A DNA stretch of 64,000 nt from JAMZMI01 sp039970095 (GTDB lineage: Bacteria > Bacteroidota > Bacteroidia > Cytophagales > Cyclobacteriaceae): NCBI GenBank assembly GCA_039970095.1, contig JBDVMP010000062.1:1-64000 (forward strand), in the 5' to 3' direction. Shown here one piece after another: positions 34,606 to 43,468 of this stretch; the first letter of the stretch is position 1; the number at the start of each line of letters is the position of its first letter. The position numbers and the translations under genes are program-made. The notes below the pieces were generated by a model that ran no database searches, was not told the DNA's origin, and saw only the letters and a program-made list of their open reading frames with translations.

Positions 34606-35546
34606 AAAGGGTTTTGATAGCGGATAAAATGCATGATAGCATTACTGCTTTATTGAGTGAAGCGGGGTTTGAGGCTGACTACAGACCCATGATTACCCGT
34701 GAAGAGATTTTAAACACCATCGGTAACTATAAAGGGCTGATCATTAGAAGCAAAACCGATGTGGATAAGGAGCTCATTGATTTGGGGACTTCTTTGGAAT
34801 TTGTCTGCCGTGCCGGAGCGGGAATTGATAAGGTCGATTACCCATATTTGACCAGTAATAATATTCGATTGGTGAATGCTCCTGAAGGCAATAGAGATGC
34901 TGTAGGTGAGCACGCTATCGGTATGTTGTTATCACTTTTTCACAACATCAACATTGCGAATGCAGAGGTCAAATCTGACAAATGGGATCGTGAAGGAAAT
35001 CGTGGATGGGAGCTTAGAAAGAAGACGGTAGGGATATTTGGATACGGCTTTATGGGCTCGAGCCTGGCAAGAAAACTGCAGGGCTTTGGGTGCAATATCA
35101 TAGCTTATGACAAGTACAAGGCAGGTTATAGCACCCAATATGTAGAGGAAGTAGACCTGGAGACTTTCAAAAAGGAAACCGAAATCTTAAGCATACACGT
35201 ACCCTTGACATCTGAAACGCGTGAGCTTTTTGATCAGGATTTTCTTAAAGGGTTTGAAAACTTAAAGGTGGTTTTGAATACTGCTAGAGGCGAAGTGCTC
35301 AAATTGAGTGCATTGATAGAGCTTTTGGAAGAAGGAAAACTCATTGGTGCAGGCCTGGATGTGCTGGAAAATGAGAAGCTCAACAAGCTCAGTGCTCAAG
35401 AGCAAATCAATTTTGATAAACTCAAAACGATGGGCAATGTGATCCTCACTCCGCATGTGGCCGGATGGACTTTTGAGTCATATGAGCGGATAAACAAAGT
35501 GCTGGTGAGAAAGCTGCAAGAAGCTGGTTTGGCCGAGGTAAAGTGA
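34602..35546 (+). CDS. D-2-hydroxyacid dehydrogenase (phosphoglycerate dehydrogenase-like)
   Basis: A 314-residue NAD-dependent dehydrogenase. The Rossmann motif is GIFGYGFMGSSLA (about 145-157) and the catalytic Arg lies in NTARGEVL (about 226). The family Glu-His pair is visible as LDVLENE and LTPHVAGWT. It is similar to SerA without the regulatory ACT domain. The start overlaps the mgtE stop by 4 bases (ATGA). Substrate is not determined by the sequence. Confidence 0.9.
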   Translation: MKRVLIADKMHDSITALLSEAGFEADYRPMITREEILNTIGNYKGLIIRSKTDVDKELIDLGTSLEFVCRAGAGIDKVDYPYLTSNNIRLVNAPEGNRDAVGEHAIGMLLSLFHNINIANAEVKSDKWDREGNRGWELRKKTVGIFGYGFMGSSLARKLQGFGCNIIAYDKYKAGYSTQYVEEVDLETFKKETEILSIHVPLTSETRELFDQDFLKGFENLKVVLNTARGEVLKLSALIELLEEGKLIGAGLDVLENEKLNKLSAQEQINFDKLKTMGNVILTPHVAGWTFESYERINKVLVRKLQEAGLAEVK

Positions 35547-35612
35547 TTGGGATTGCCCAAGAAACATTATATTTGCAGAAATAATAGCAAAATAAAGAAT
35601 TAGAAAAACGAA

Positions 35613-35640
35613 AACGGTTTCCTGAGGGGCCGTTCTTTTT
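35613..35640 (+). terminator. Terminator upstream of greA
   Basis: Stem AACGG/CCGTT with an inner pairing and a CTTTTTTATTT tail, between the dehydrogenase gene and greA. Confidence 0.6.
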
Positions 35641-35654
35641 TATTTAAAGGAAGT

Positions 35655-36128
35655 ATGTCAACAGTTAATTATTATACGAAGGAAGGTCTGGAAAAGCTCA
35701 AGAATGAACTCAATGAGCTTAAAACAAAAGGTCGTTCGGATATGGCCAAGCAGATAGCTGAGGCGCGAGATAAAGGTGACCTGAGTGAAAATGCTGAATA
35801 TGATGCAGCCAAAGACGCTCAAGGGCTTCTTGAACTTAGGATATCTAAGTTGGAGGCTGTAGTTGGAAATGCTCGTGTAATTGATGAATCAAACCTGGAT
35901 ACATCCAAAGTTGGGATTTTGGCTAACGTGACAATCAAAAACACCAAAAATGGTGCTCAGATGAAATATCAGATTGTGGCGGAGGAAGAGTCAGATTTGA
36001 AATTGGGCAAGATCTCCATCAAGTCTCCGATAGGTAAAGGGCTGCTCGGTAAGAAATTAGGTGAAACAGCCGAGATAGATGTGCCTGCGGGTAAGATGGA
36101 GTTTGAAATTATAGATATCTCATTCTGA
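35655..36128 (+). CDS. greA: Transcription elongation factor GreA
   Basis: Rescues backtracked RNA polymerase by stimulating transcript cleavage. It has 157 residues: an N-terminal coiled coil with the tip motif ARDKGDLSENAEYDAAK (acidic pair D41/E44 region) and a C-terminal FKBP-like domain ending SPIGKGLLGKKLGE. Full length. Confidence 0.97.
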   Translation: MSTVNYYTKEGLEKLKNELNELKTKGRSDMAKQIAEARDKGDLSENAEYDAAKDAQGLLELRISKLEAVVGNARVIDESNLDTSKVGILANVTIKNTKNGAQMKYQIVAEEESDLKLGKISIKSPIGKGLLGKKLGETAEIDVPAGKMEFEIIDISF

Positions 36129-36523
36129 TGCCATCAGTCTTTGCAAAAATCATAAACGGTGAGATTCCGGCGCATGTTGTTGCCGAAGATGACAACTATC
36201 TGGCGTTTTTGGATATCAATCCACTAGTGGAAGGACACACACTGGTGATCCCAAAAGTGGAGGTGGACTATATTTTTGATCTGGATGATGAGGTGCTGGC
36301 AGGATTGCACGTGTTTGCTAAAAAAGTAGCAAAAGCGATTAAGAAAGTGATTCCTTGTGAGCGAGTGGGAGTGTCTGTTATAGGAGTGGAAGTGCCGCAT
36401 GCTCATGTGCATTTGATTCCTTTCAAGACTATGGACGATATGAATTTTGTAAATATCAAACTGTCTCCTTCGCAAGATGAACTGGCAGCAGTTGCAAAAA
36501 AAATAAAAGGAGCCTTGGGGTGA
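36128..36523 (+). CDS. HIT family hydrolase
   Basis: A 131-residue nucleotide-binding protein with the histidine triad PHAHVHLIPF (about 95-104). Typical of HinT-like purine nucleoside phosphoramidases. The ATG overlaps the greA stop by one base (TGATG). Confidence 0.93.
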   Translation: MPSVFAKIINGEIPAHVVAEDDNYLAFLDINPLVEGHTLVIPKVEVDYIFDLDDEVLAGLHVFAKKVAKAIKKVIPCERVGVSVIGVEVPHAHVHLIPFKTMDDMNFVNIKLSPSQDELAAVAKKIKGALG

Positions 36524-36547
36524 TACTGAGGCGAAAAGAAATGACGA

Positions 36548-36576
36548 AGGCCATGAGAGATCATGGCCTGTTTTTT
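36548..36576 (+). terminator. Terminator after greA-HIT
   Basis: Perfect 9-bp stem AGGCCATGA/TCATGGCCT with a GAGA tetraloop, followed by GTTTTTT. Confidence 0.9.
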
Positions 36577-36761
36577 GTTTTGAGCTTTTTTTCTTGGGAA
36601 CCTTCCAAACAGTTAATGTTCCTAATACGCCTATAATCCTTACTTCAACTTAAAGCACTTTCACAATCACAGCAAGTGGGTTGACCTTCGAGAATACATG
36701 TTTTAGCCTTTTATTGAAGTTGATGAGACTCTCACCTCAGCAGGAGCGACGGAGTGAATAT

Positions 36762-37325
36762 TTACTTCAATCTGCTCGGGTTCTCACTTAAAAATGCCCC
36801 CCAGCTTTTCACAGTTTTTTGCTGTTTGCCCCCCTGGTAATGGTGGCAAAGTGCCACCGCCAGTGCGTCCGTAGCATCTAGTAGTTTGGGTGTCTCGCTA
36901 AATTTGAGCAGGGTTTTGAGCATGGCTGCTACTTGTTCCTTTGAGGCATTTCCATTTCCGGTTACGGACTGTTTCACCTTTTTGGGAGCATATTCAGTAA
37001 TGGGGATATCCCGCGAAAGTGCTGCTGCCATGGCCACACCTTGCGCCCTCCCCAGTTTCAGCATAGACTGAATGTTTTTTCCATAAAATGGCGCTTCCAG
37101 AGCCACTTCATCCGGATGGTATTCTACAACGAGCCCCAGTACCCGGTCGTAGATTTTTTTCAGTTTAAGCTCGTGCGTGTCATATTTTTTCAGGTGTATT
37201 ACACCAAATTGAAGGAGGGTGATCGCTTGTTTCTTAACTTTGATGAGGCCATACCCCATTACGGTCGTACCTGGGTCAAGTCCGAGAATGACTTTTTCTA
37301 ATGCGGGGGATTGGTTTAGCGACAT
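36762..37325 (-). CDS. ruvC: Holliday junction resolvase RuvC
   Basis: Nuclease that resolves four-way DNA junctions. It has 187 residues with D17 (LGLDPGTTVMGYG), the ALEAPFYGKN glutamate, and the C-terminal DATDALAVALCHH acidic residues. Its start codon lies only 2 bases from that of the divergent membrane protein gene. The 238 bases downstream (36524-36761) hold only the greA-HIT terminator. Confidence 0.96.
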   Translation of the reverse strand: MSLNQSPALEKVILGLDPGTTVMGYGLIKVKKQAITLLQFGVIHLKKYDTHELKLKKIYDRVLGLVVEYHPDEVALEAPFYGKNIQSMLKLGRAQGVAMAAALSRDIPITEYAPKKVKQSVTGNGNASKEQVAAMLKTLLKFSETPKLLDATDALAVALCHHYQGGKQQKTVKSWGAFLSENPSRLK

Positions 37326-37327
37326 TC

Positions 37328-38218
37328 ATGCAAATTAACGATTACATAGGTAGATATAAAAAGCCACTAGCCAATCTGGTAAAGTACGGACTCTTCGTAG
37401 CGTGCTGTTGGTTTATTTATGCTCGTTTGAGTGGTGTGGGGATAAATTTTGGAGCCATTGATTTTCGTGAATTCAAATCAACCCTTGCTGTTGTGCTGCT
37501 GCTTATGCCTGTCAATTGGCTCCTGGAAGCCTGGCGGTGGCAGCTTTCAGTTCCGTTTGAGAACATCTCACTTTCGCATTCTTTGGCTGTCGTTTTGAGA
37601 GGACTCACACTCAATTGGGTGGTGCCGTTCACGGCCGGTGATCTCGGGAGTAGAACCATGCAGGTGGCTCACAGAGGTCGCACGCTTATGTCGGTGGGTT
37701 TCAACAGGTTGGTTATTCTTCTGGTTACAGTTATGTACGGGGGAGCAGCAGTGTTCTTTTTTCTCCATCAGGGGTCGTGGAGTTATTACATAATTCTGGC
37801 CGTTGCGGTGTTGATAAGTTTGGCGGTTTGGATCGTGTGGAGAAAACAACTTTTTGGAGTATCGCTTGATTTTCTTTCCTCCCGACTGGCATTTTTCATT
37901 TCTCTAATCACGATTTTGCGATATGCGGTATTCACGTTTCAGTTTTTCCTGTTGTTTCATTTTTTCGTACCCGAATTATCCGCTGAAGTTGTCTTTATGG
38001 GTATTGGTTGGGTCTTTCTTTTCCGCACGGTTGTGCCGTCAGTCATGGGGCAGATTGGAATAAGAGAGGCCAGCTCGATTGTTTTTTTTGAAGCTTATAC
38101 GGATAGAATTGACCTTATAGTTTTGGCTTGCCTCATTATTTGGCTAATCAATACCATCATTCCATCAATCCTCGGTCTTATCCCACTCATAAGAGTAAAA
38201 CCGAAACTCGCCAGATGA
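37328..38218 (+). CDS. Flippase-like membrane protein (UPF0104/lysylphosphatidylglycerol synthase TM family)
   Basis: A 296-residue integral membrane protein with about eight hydrophobic segments and the family pattern: WLLEAWRW near the second helix, LNWVVPFTAGDLGSR and PSVMGQIGIREASS. Related proteins flip or transfer lipids or lipid-linked precursors. The ATG at 37328 is preferred; an ATG at 37301 would overlap ruvC. Its stop overlaps the GT2 start by 4 bases, linking it to glycan assembly. Confidence 0.82.
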   Translation: MQINDYIGRYKKPLANLVKYGLFVACCWFIYARLSGVGINFGAIDFREFKSTLAVVLLLMPVNWLLEAWRWQLSVPFENISLSHSLAVVLRGLTLNWVVPFTAGDLGSRTMQVAHRGRTLMSVGFNRLVILLVTVMYGGAAVFFFLHQGSWSYYIILAVAVLISLAVWIVWRKQLFGVSLDFLSSRLAFFISLITILRYAVFTFQFFLLFHFFVPELSAEVVFMGIGWVFLFRTVVPSVMGQIGIREASSIVFFEAYTDRIDLIVLACLIIWLINTIIPSILGLIPLIRVKPKLAR

Positions 38219-39324
38219 TTGTTTTTCTTCTTCTTTCCGTAGTTTATGTTTCCGTTTTCGTATGGCTAACATACCATTGGAGTCGTATTCCTCATAGTCG
38301 AAGTATAGATTTGGAAGGGGTTCGCTTTAGCGTTCTTATCCCCGTAAGGAACGAATCAAAAAATATTTGTAACCTACTCCGCGATCTCAATAGCCAGCAA
38401 TATGCGCCGCAGGATTTTGAGGTAATTGTCATAGACGATGATTCATCAGACAGCACAAAAGAAGCTGTTGAGGAGATGATAGGTGAGGTAGCTTACAAGT
38501 TAGAGTGCATTCAGCTATCAGGTAAATCCGGCAAAAAAGCAGCCCTGACAGAGGGAGTAGCCCGAGCTTCGAATGAAATTATTTTAGCAACTGATGGAGA
38601 TTGTCGCGTGGGCCCCAACTGGATTGGGGCGTTTGCAGCGCGCTATCATTCTGAAAAGATCTCGATGATTGCCGGACCCGTGCGCATGCTGGATAGTAAT
38701 TTGATCGGCAAATTTCAAAAACTAGAGTTCGCATCTCTTATTGGTTTTGGTGCTGCAGCTATTTCATCGGGCAATCCATCCACATGCAATGGGGCCAATA
38801 TGTCCTACAGGAAGAAGGTCTTTGAGGAAGTAAACGGGTATGAAGGAAATGAAGGAATTCCATCCGGAGATGATGAGTTTTTACTTCAAAAGATCAATGC
38901 CGGCAGGCCAGGGCAAATCATTTTCCTAAAAAGCAGAGAAGCCATTGTGGCAACACCTGCAAAAGAAACCGTTTCCGAATTATTCAATCAACGCGTTCGC
39001 TGGACAAGTAAGTGGCAATTTCACAAGAACTGGTTCGCAAGGTTTTCTACAGTTTATGTTTTCACAGATTATCTCACTTACATCATTTTTTTAGCGTTGG
39101 CGTTGGCCAGTTTTGTTGATCTTAGGGTTTTTGTCGGTATTCTGGTCGTTAGATTCCTCAGTGTAACTATTTATCAGTTTTCGATTGCCAGATTCTTTCG
39201 TTTCTCGTTTTCGACGGTCGTTGGTCTTGGCCTCACCCTCCAGATTATTTACCCCTTGTTTGTGGCATTGTTGGGTATAGCGTCTATTTTTGGGTCATAT
39301 TCATGGAAAGGGAGGAAGTATTGA
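38215..39324 (+). CDS. Membrane glycosyltransferase, family 2
   Basis: A 369-residue processive-type GT2. An N-terminal transmembrane helix (about 1-18) is followed by the GT-A domain (about 38-270) with the nucleotide-binding VIDDDSSD, the DGD metal motif in ATDGDCRV, ED-like SGDDEFLL, and the QRVRWTSKW acceptor-site motif (QxxRW type). Three C-terminal helices complete it. The start (38215) overlaps the flippase stop by 4 bases. Product unknown; likely an envelope glycan or glycolipid. Confidence 0.88.
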   Translation: MIVFLLLSVVYVSVFVWLTYHWSRIPHSRSIDLEGVRFSVLIPVRNESKNICNLLRDLNSQQYAPQDFEVIVIDDDSSDSTKEAVEEMIGEVAYKLECIQLSGKSGKKAALTEGVARASNEIILATDGDCRVGPNWIGAFAARYHSEKISMIAGPVRMLDSNLIGKFQKLEFASLIGFGAAAISSGNPSTCNGANMSYRKKVFEEVNGYEGNEGIPSGDDEFLLQKINAGRPGQIIFLKSREAIVATPAKETVSELFNQRVRWTSKWQFHKNWFARFSTVYVFTDYLTYIIFLALALASFVDLRVFVGILVVRFLSVTIYQFSIARFFRFSFSTVVGLGLTLQIIYPLFVALLGIASIFGSYSWKGRKY

Positions 39325-39572
39325 TGACAGACGATGAATTTAACGTTCTGGACGAGCTGTATTTTGTGCAGTCGTTTGGTGATTTGGTCGAGCTCTCGGA
39401 GTATCAGGCTAGCGAGTTAATTCCTATTTTGATAGCTCTTAATGAAAAAGGGTACATCAAATTTTTGAAGGACGTAGATGAGGAATGGGGTACCACTACT
39501 CTGAAACATGATCAATTCCTGAATTCTTATTTCTTAGCAACGAAAAAGGGGCTTTTGGCTCATAATTCATAG
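39324..39572 (+). CDS. Small protein, possible winged-helix fold
   Basis: An 82-residue protein beginning MTDDEFNVLDELYFVQSF, with a GGAGG-like site just upstream; the ATG overlaps the GT2 stop by one base. The segment LIPILIALNEKGYIKFL followed by a short beta stretch resembles a MarR-type winged helix, but too few residues are diagnostic. It abuts the PP2C phosphatase start with no gap, so the two may act together. Confidence 0.7.
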   Translation: MTDDEFNVLDELYFVQSFGDLVELSEYQASELIPILIALNEKGYIKFLKDVDEEWGTTTLKHDQFLNSYFLATKKGLLAHNS

Positions 39573-40763
39573 ATGTCAGGAACACTAGACATAAAAGACC
39601 TGGAGCTCAATGCTCTACTGGAAGTCACTCAGGCTATCAATAACAACCTGCCTGAGACGGATCTTTTCAGGATTTATAAGTTCACGCTTTTGGGTGATCT
39701 GAAGGTGAAACGGATGGCGCTGTTTGTAGCCGATGATAATTGGGCCTGCAAGGCGTCATTTGGTGTGCAGTTTCAGGGCGAAAATGCGGTGTTGGAAAGC
39801 GGCTATCGGGATCTTAAAAAACCTCAGCTTCTCAGTTATACAGATGGAGATTATAAAGATTTCGACAAAGTCATACCAGTTTATCACAAGGATAAATTGC
39901 TGGCTGTAGTTTTTCTTGGAGGCGTACTAGAAGAAACAGGGAGTGACAGTAGCACCTTTCTTCAAGCGCTCACCAATATCATCATGGTGGCCGTCGAAAA
40001 TAAGAAACTCGCGAGAAGACAATTGGAACAGGAGGCTTATAGGAAGGAGCTCGAAATTGCTAAAAAGGTTCAAAACTTCCTGTTTCCAAAAGCACTCCCT
40101 CAAACTAAGAAACTCAAAATAGAAGCTGTTTACCTACCTCATCACGACGTAGGTGGCGACTATTATGATTATTTAGCCATAGATAACGATCGTTTCCTGG
40201 TTTGCGTGGCTGATGTTTCCGGTAAAGGTGTTCCGGCGGCATTGCTCATGTCCAACTTTCAGGCCTCATTGAGGACTTTGGTGAGAAAAACACAAGACCC
40301 AAAAGAAATAGTGACGGAGCTAAATCACACGCTCTACACCAGTAGCAATGGAGAAAACTTCATTACTTTTTTTCTGGGTATTTATGATTTCAGTTCCCGG
40401 GCTTTCGATTATATCAACTGTGGCCATAACCCGCAGTACCTCTTGTCCGAAGGAAAAATTCAAGAACTCAATGACGGAACCACAGTGCTGGGTATGTTTG
40501 ACCCACTGCCTTTTTTGGAAACCGTGAGAATTGAGAATCTTTCCAACTTCCTTTTCTTCGGATATACTGATGGGTTGACCGAAACTTTTGATGATACGGA
40601 TGAGCAATTTGGAGAAAAGAGAGTTTGCGATCTGATTGGAACAAAGATGCCCTCTGAACTACCAAAGTTTCACAATAAGATACTGAAGGCTGTAGATGAG
40701 TTTAGGAAAAACGAGCCTTACCGCGATGATATCACCATGCTCTCCTGTCTCGTCAACAATTGA
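39573..40763 (+). CDS. GAF-domain PP2C-type (SpoIIE/RsbU-like) serine phosphatase
   Basis: A 396-residue regulatory phosphatase. The N-terminal region (about 10-150) looks GAF-like, a coiled-coil linker follows (about 150-175), and a SpoIIE-type PP2C domain spans about 178-396. It has VGGDYYDYLAI, the metal Asp in VCVADVSGKGVPAALLMS, and the FFGYTDGLTE and YRDDITML motifs. Such proteins dephosphorylate anti-anti-sigma-type regulators, but no such partner is visible nearby. Sits within the glycosyltransferase operon. Confidence 0.88.
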   Translation: MSGTLDIKDLELNALLEVTQAINNNLPETDLFRIYKFTLLGDLKVKRMALFVADDNWACKASFGVQFQGENAVLESGYRDLKKPQLLSYTDGDYKDFDKVIPVYHKDKLLAVVFLGGVLEETGSDSSTFLQALTNIIMVAVENKKLARRQLEQEAYRKELEIAKKVQNFLFPKALPQTKKLKIEAVYLPHHDVGGDYYDYLAIDNDRFLVCVADVSGKGVPAALLMSNFQASLRTLVRKTQDPKEIVTELNHTLYTSSNGENFITFFLGIYDFSSRAFDYINCGHNPQYLLSEGKIQELNDGTTVLGMFDPLPFLETVRIENLSNFLFFGYTDGLTETFDDTDEQFGEKRVCDLIGTKMPSELPKFHNKILKAVDEFRKNEPYRDDITMLSCLVNN

Positions 40764-40764
40764 T

Positions 40765-41391
40765 ATGTTCCCATTTCGACCTTTTGCAATACATAAGAGG
40801 CTTTTTTCAGAATGCTTATGGGAAGTAAAGACATCACAAAAAACGATTTACCTCACATTTGACGATGGACCAACAGCCATAGTTACCGATTACGTTCTTG
40901 ATCAGCTTGACCAGTTCAACGCCAGGGCAACCTTTTTTCTCATTGGACAAAATGTTCAACAACACCCGGAGCTTGCTCAAAAATTGATAACAGCCGGACA
41001 TCAAGTAGGTAATCACACCCAGCATCATGTCAGTGGATGGAAAGTCAAATCACACGAATATGTTTCGGAAGTGGAACTCTGCGATCAGGAGTTGGCGAAT
41101 TTGAAAATCTCATCGCCATTTTTCAGACCTCCATACGGCAGGATCAGGCCTGCCCAGGTAAAAACCCTGAGCAGAGATAAAAGAATTGTCATGTGGTCCT
41201 ATCTCACGGGGGACTTTGATTCCAATCTGAATATTGAAAAATCTCTCTCGGGAATAAAGAAACTCACGTCAGGAGCGATCATCGTTTTTCATGATTCTCA
41301 AAAAGCATTTTCCAATCTCAAGAAACTTTTACCTGAAACCTTGAGTTACTTTGCGGCTCAGGGGTTTGAATTCAAAACAATACCAGAATGA
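40765..41391 (+). CDS. Polysaccharide deacetylase (NodB domain, CE4)
   Basis: A 208-residue metal-dependent de-N-acetylase-like protein. The NodB motifs are clear: TFDDGP (31-36), the H-x3-H zinc motif in NHTQHH (83-88), RPPYGR (121-126), a GDFD segment (149-152) and the VFHDS motif (174-178). No classical signal peptide, so it may act in the cytoplasm or be anchored by its N-terminal region. Chosen start is the ATG at 40765, one base after the PP2C stop. Confidence 0.9.
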   Translation: MFPFRPFAIHKRLFSECLWEVKTSQKTIYLTFDDGPTAIVTDYVLDQLDQFNARATFFLIGQNVQQHPELAQKLITAGHQVGNHTQHHVSGWKVKSHEYVSEVELCDQELANLKISSPFFRPPYGRIRPAQVKTLSRDKRIVMWSYLTGDFDSNLNIEKSLSGIKKLTSGAIIVFHDSQKAFSNLKKLLPETLSYFAAQGFEFKTIPE

Positions 41392-42155
41392 GATTAATTG
41401 ATTCGCACGCACATATATATTCCGAAGAGTTTGATAAAGACCTATCCGAGGTGATTGAGAGGTCTAAAGAAGCAGGTATTGAGAAAATATACATGCCCAA
41501 TGTTGACCATGAGAGTATTGATAGAATGATGAGTGTGGCTGACAAGTATCCCGGTTATTGCATCCCAATGATGGGTTTGCACCCGTGCTCTGTCAAAAAA
41601 GGATTTGAGAAAGATCTTTACGAGGTGGAAGAGTGGCTGGATAGAGGAGGCTTTTGCGCAGTGGGTGAGATCGGCACTGATCTATATTGGGATAAAACAT
41701 TGTTTGAAGAACAGAAGGAAGCGTTTAATATTCAATGTGAGCTTGCAGTCAAGCATGACTTGCCTGTAGCAATTCATTGTAGAGAATCTATAGATCAGAC
41801 TATTGAGTTGGTTCGGCCTTTTGCCGACCTAAACCTGACCGGAGTTTTTCATTGTTTCACCGGCACTATTGAGCAAGCAAAACAGATCGTTGAAATGGGC
41901 TTTTACCTTGGACTAGGAGGTGTAACTACTTTCAAAAATGGAGGAATGGAACCTGTTATAAAAGAGATTGACCTAAGTCAGGTTTTGCTAGAAACGGACA
42001 GCCCATATTTAGCGCCTGTTCCTTACCGCGGAAAGCGCAATGAGCCGGCATATGTTGAAAATGTAGCTCTTAAAATCGCAAACATTCTTGAGCAGGATGT
42101 TGAGGAAATTGCCGAAATTACAACGCAAAACTCGTTGGCCCTTTTTTCCAAATGA
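41388..42155 (+). CDS. TatD family metal-dependent hydrolase
   Basis: A 255-residue TIM-barrel deoxyribonuclease-like protein with IDSHAHIY at the N-terminus, GEIGTDLYWD, the AIHCRES segment, VFHCFTGT, and the ETDSPYLAP C-terminal Asp. Overlaps the deacetylase stop by 4 bases and the asparaginase start by 4 bases. Confidence 0.92.
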   Translation: MRLIDSHAHIYSEEFDKDLSEVIERSKEAGIEKIYMPNVDHESIDRMMSVADKYPGYCIPMMGLHPCSVKKGFEKDLYEVEEWLDRGGFCAVGEIGTDLYWDKTLFEEQKEAFNIQCELAVKHDLPVAIHCRESIDQTIELVRPFADLNLTGVFHCFTGTIEQAKQIVEMGFYLGLGGVTTFKNGGMEPVIKEIDLSQVLLETDSPYLAPVPYRGKRNEPAYVENVALKIANILEQDVEEIAEITTQNSLALFSK

Positions 42156-43237
42156 AAAATTATAAAATTGTAAATATCAGAACTACAGCCAAGGTGGATC
42201 CCGAAGAGTCCATTCTGATAATTTACACAGGCGGTACATTTGGTATGATCATGGATGACGATGGGTCTCTGACGCCATTCAATTTTGGTCGTGTCATAGA
42301 TAAGATCCCCGAGTTGAGGGGGCTTGAATTAAAGCTTACAGTAATTTCTTTTCCTGAGCCACTTGACTCTTCTAATATCAATTCCAGCGACTGGATGGAT
42401 ATGGCTTACATCATTTATGAGAACTATTCTCAGTATGATGGGTTCGTTGTTTTGCACGGTACAGACACCATGGCATACTCAGCTTCGGCTTTAAGTTTTA
42501 TGCTAGAAGGGCTTAACAAGCCTGTGATCCTGACCGGTGCACAAATACCAATCGGCTCAATACGTTCAGACGCAAGAGAAAACCTCATGACAGCTATTGA
42601 AATAGCTGCAAAAAGAGAAAATGGAAAACCTATTATCAGTGAGGTATGCATTTATTTTAACTACTTCTTGCTACGAGGTAACCGGGCTCAGAAAATCAGA
42701 AGTAGCACATTTGCTGCTTTTCAATCTAAAAATTATCCATACCTGGCCGAATCGGGGATTGATATAGAGTTTAGAAGTAGTTATCTGAAGCCGTATGAAG
42801 CTAAAGCCAAACTTAAAATTCGCAACAAGTTTGATGAAAATGTAGTCATTCTGAAAATGTTTCCAGGCATCAGTGAAACAGTAATAAGGTCAATTTTTTC
42901 CATAAAAAGCATCAAGGGCGTAGTGCTTGAATCTTATGGGTCTGGCAATACAATGAACAACAAATGGTTCCTGAAAATAATAGAAAAGGCAATTAAAGAT
43001 GGAATCATCGTTTTTAATGTGAGTCAGTGCAGTGGAGGCGAGGTGATTCAGGGAAGGTACGAGACCAGTAAAAAGCTAAAAGAGATAGGAGTAGTAAGTG
43101 GGGGAGACATTACCACAGAAGCCGCCATTACCAAACTTATGTTTTTACTAGGCAATGAACAAAACATAGAGAATGTGAGGAAAAAATTGGAGATTCCCAT
43201 GAACGGTGAAATGGATATACAGAAAAGCCCCGAATGA
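42152..43237 (+). CDS. ansA: Type I L-asparaginase
   Basis: Hydrolyses asparagine to aspartate and ammonia. It has 361 residues with the catalytic Thr loops IIYTGGTFGM (about 23-32) and VLHGTDTMAYSASALS (about 98-113). No signal peptide, consistent with the cytoplasmic type I enzyme. Last gene of the overlapping operon. Confidence 0.93.
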   Translation: MKNYKIVNIRTTAKVDPEESILIIYTGGTFGMIMDDDGSLTPFNFGRVIDKIPELRGLELKLTVISFPEPLDSSNINSSDWMDMAYIIYENYSQYDGFVVLHGTDTMAYSASALSFMLEGLNKPVILTGAQIPIGSIRSDARENLMTAIEIAAKRENGKPIISEVCIYFNYFLLRGNRAQKIRSSTFAAFQSKNYPYLAESGIDIEFRSSYLKPYEAKAKLKIRNKFDENVVILKMFPGISETVIRSIFSIKSIKGVVLESYGSGNTMNNKWFLKIIEKAIKDGIIVFNVSQCSGGEVIQGRYETSKKLKEIGVVSGGDITTEAAITKLMFLLGNEQNIENVRKKLEIPMNGEMDIQKSPE

Positions 43238-43309
43238 CTATTTTAAATTTGGATAAGCTTAATTTTTGTGATTTATTTGTTGCCCTGCTCAAAACGTGAG
43301 GGGATATTA

Positions 43310-43398
43310 GGAGAGGTGGCCGAGTGGTTGAAGGCGCACGCCTGGAAAGTGTGTATACTCTTCACGGGGTATCGAGGGTTCGAATCCCTCTCTCTCCG
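43310..43398 (+). tRNA. tRNA-Ser (anticodon GGA)
   Basis: Class II tRNA: acceptor GGAGAGG/TCTCTCC with discriminator G, a long variable arm (about GTGTGTATACTCTTCACG region), T-arm GAGGG TTCGAAT CCCTC, and anticodon loop CTGGAAA giving GGA. No encoded CCA. Confidence 0.95.
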
Positions 43399-43468
43399 CT
43401 GTTAACTTGAATTAATATATATTTACGGACATAAATAAAACTTAACCGAAGACTACCAAAAACAGATT

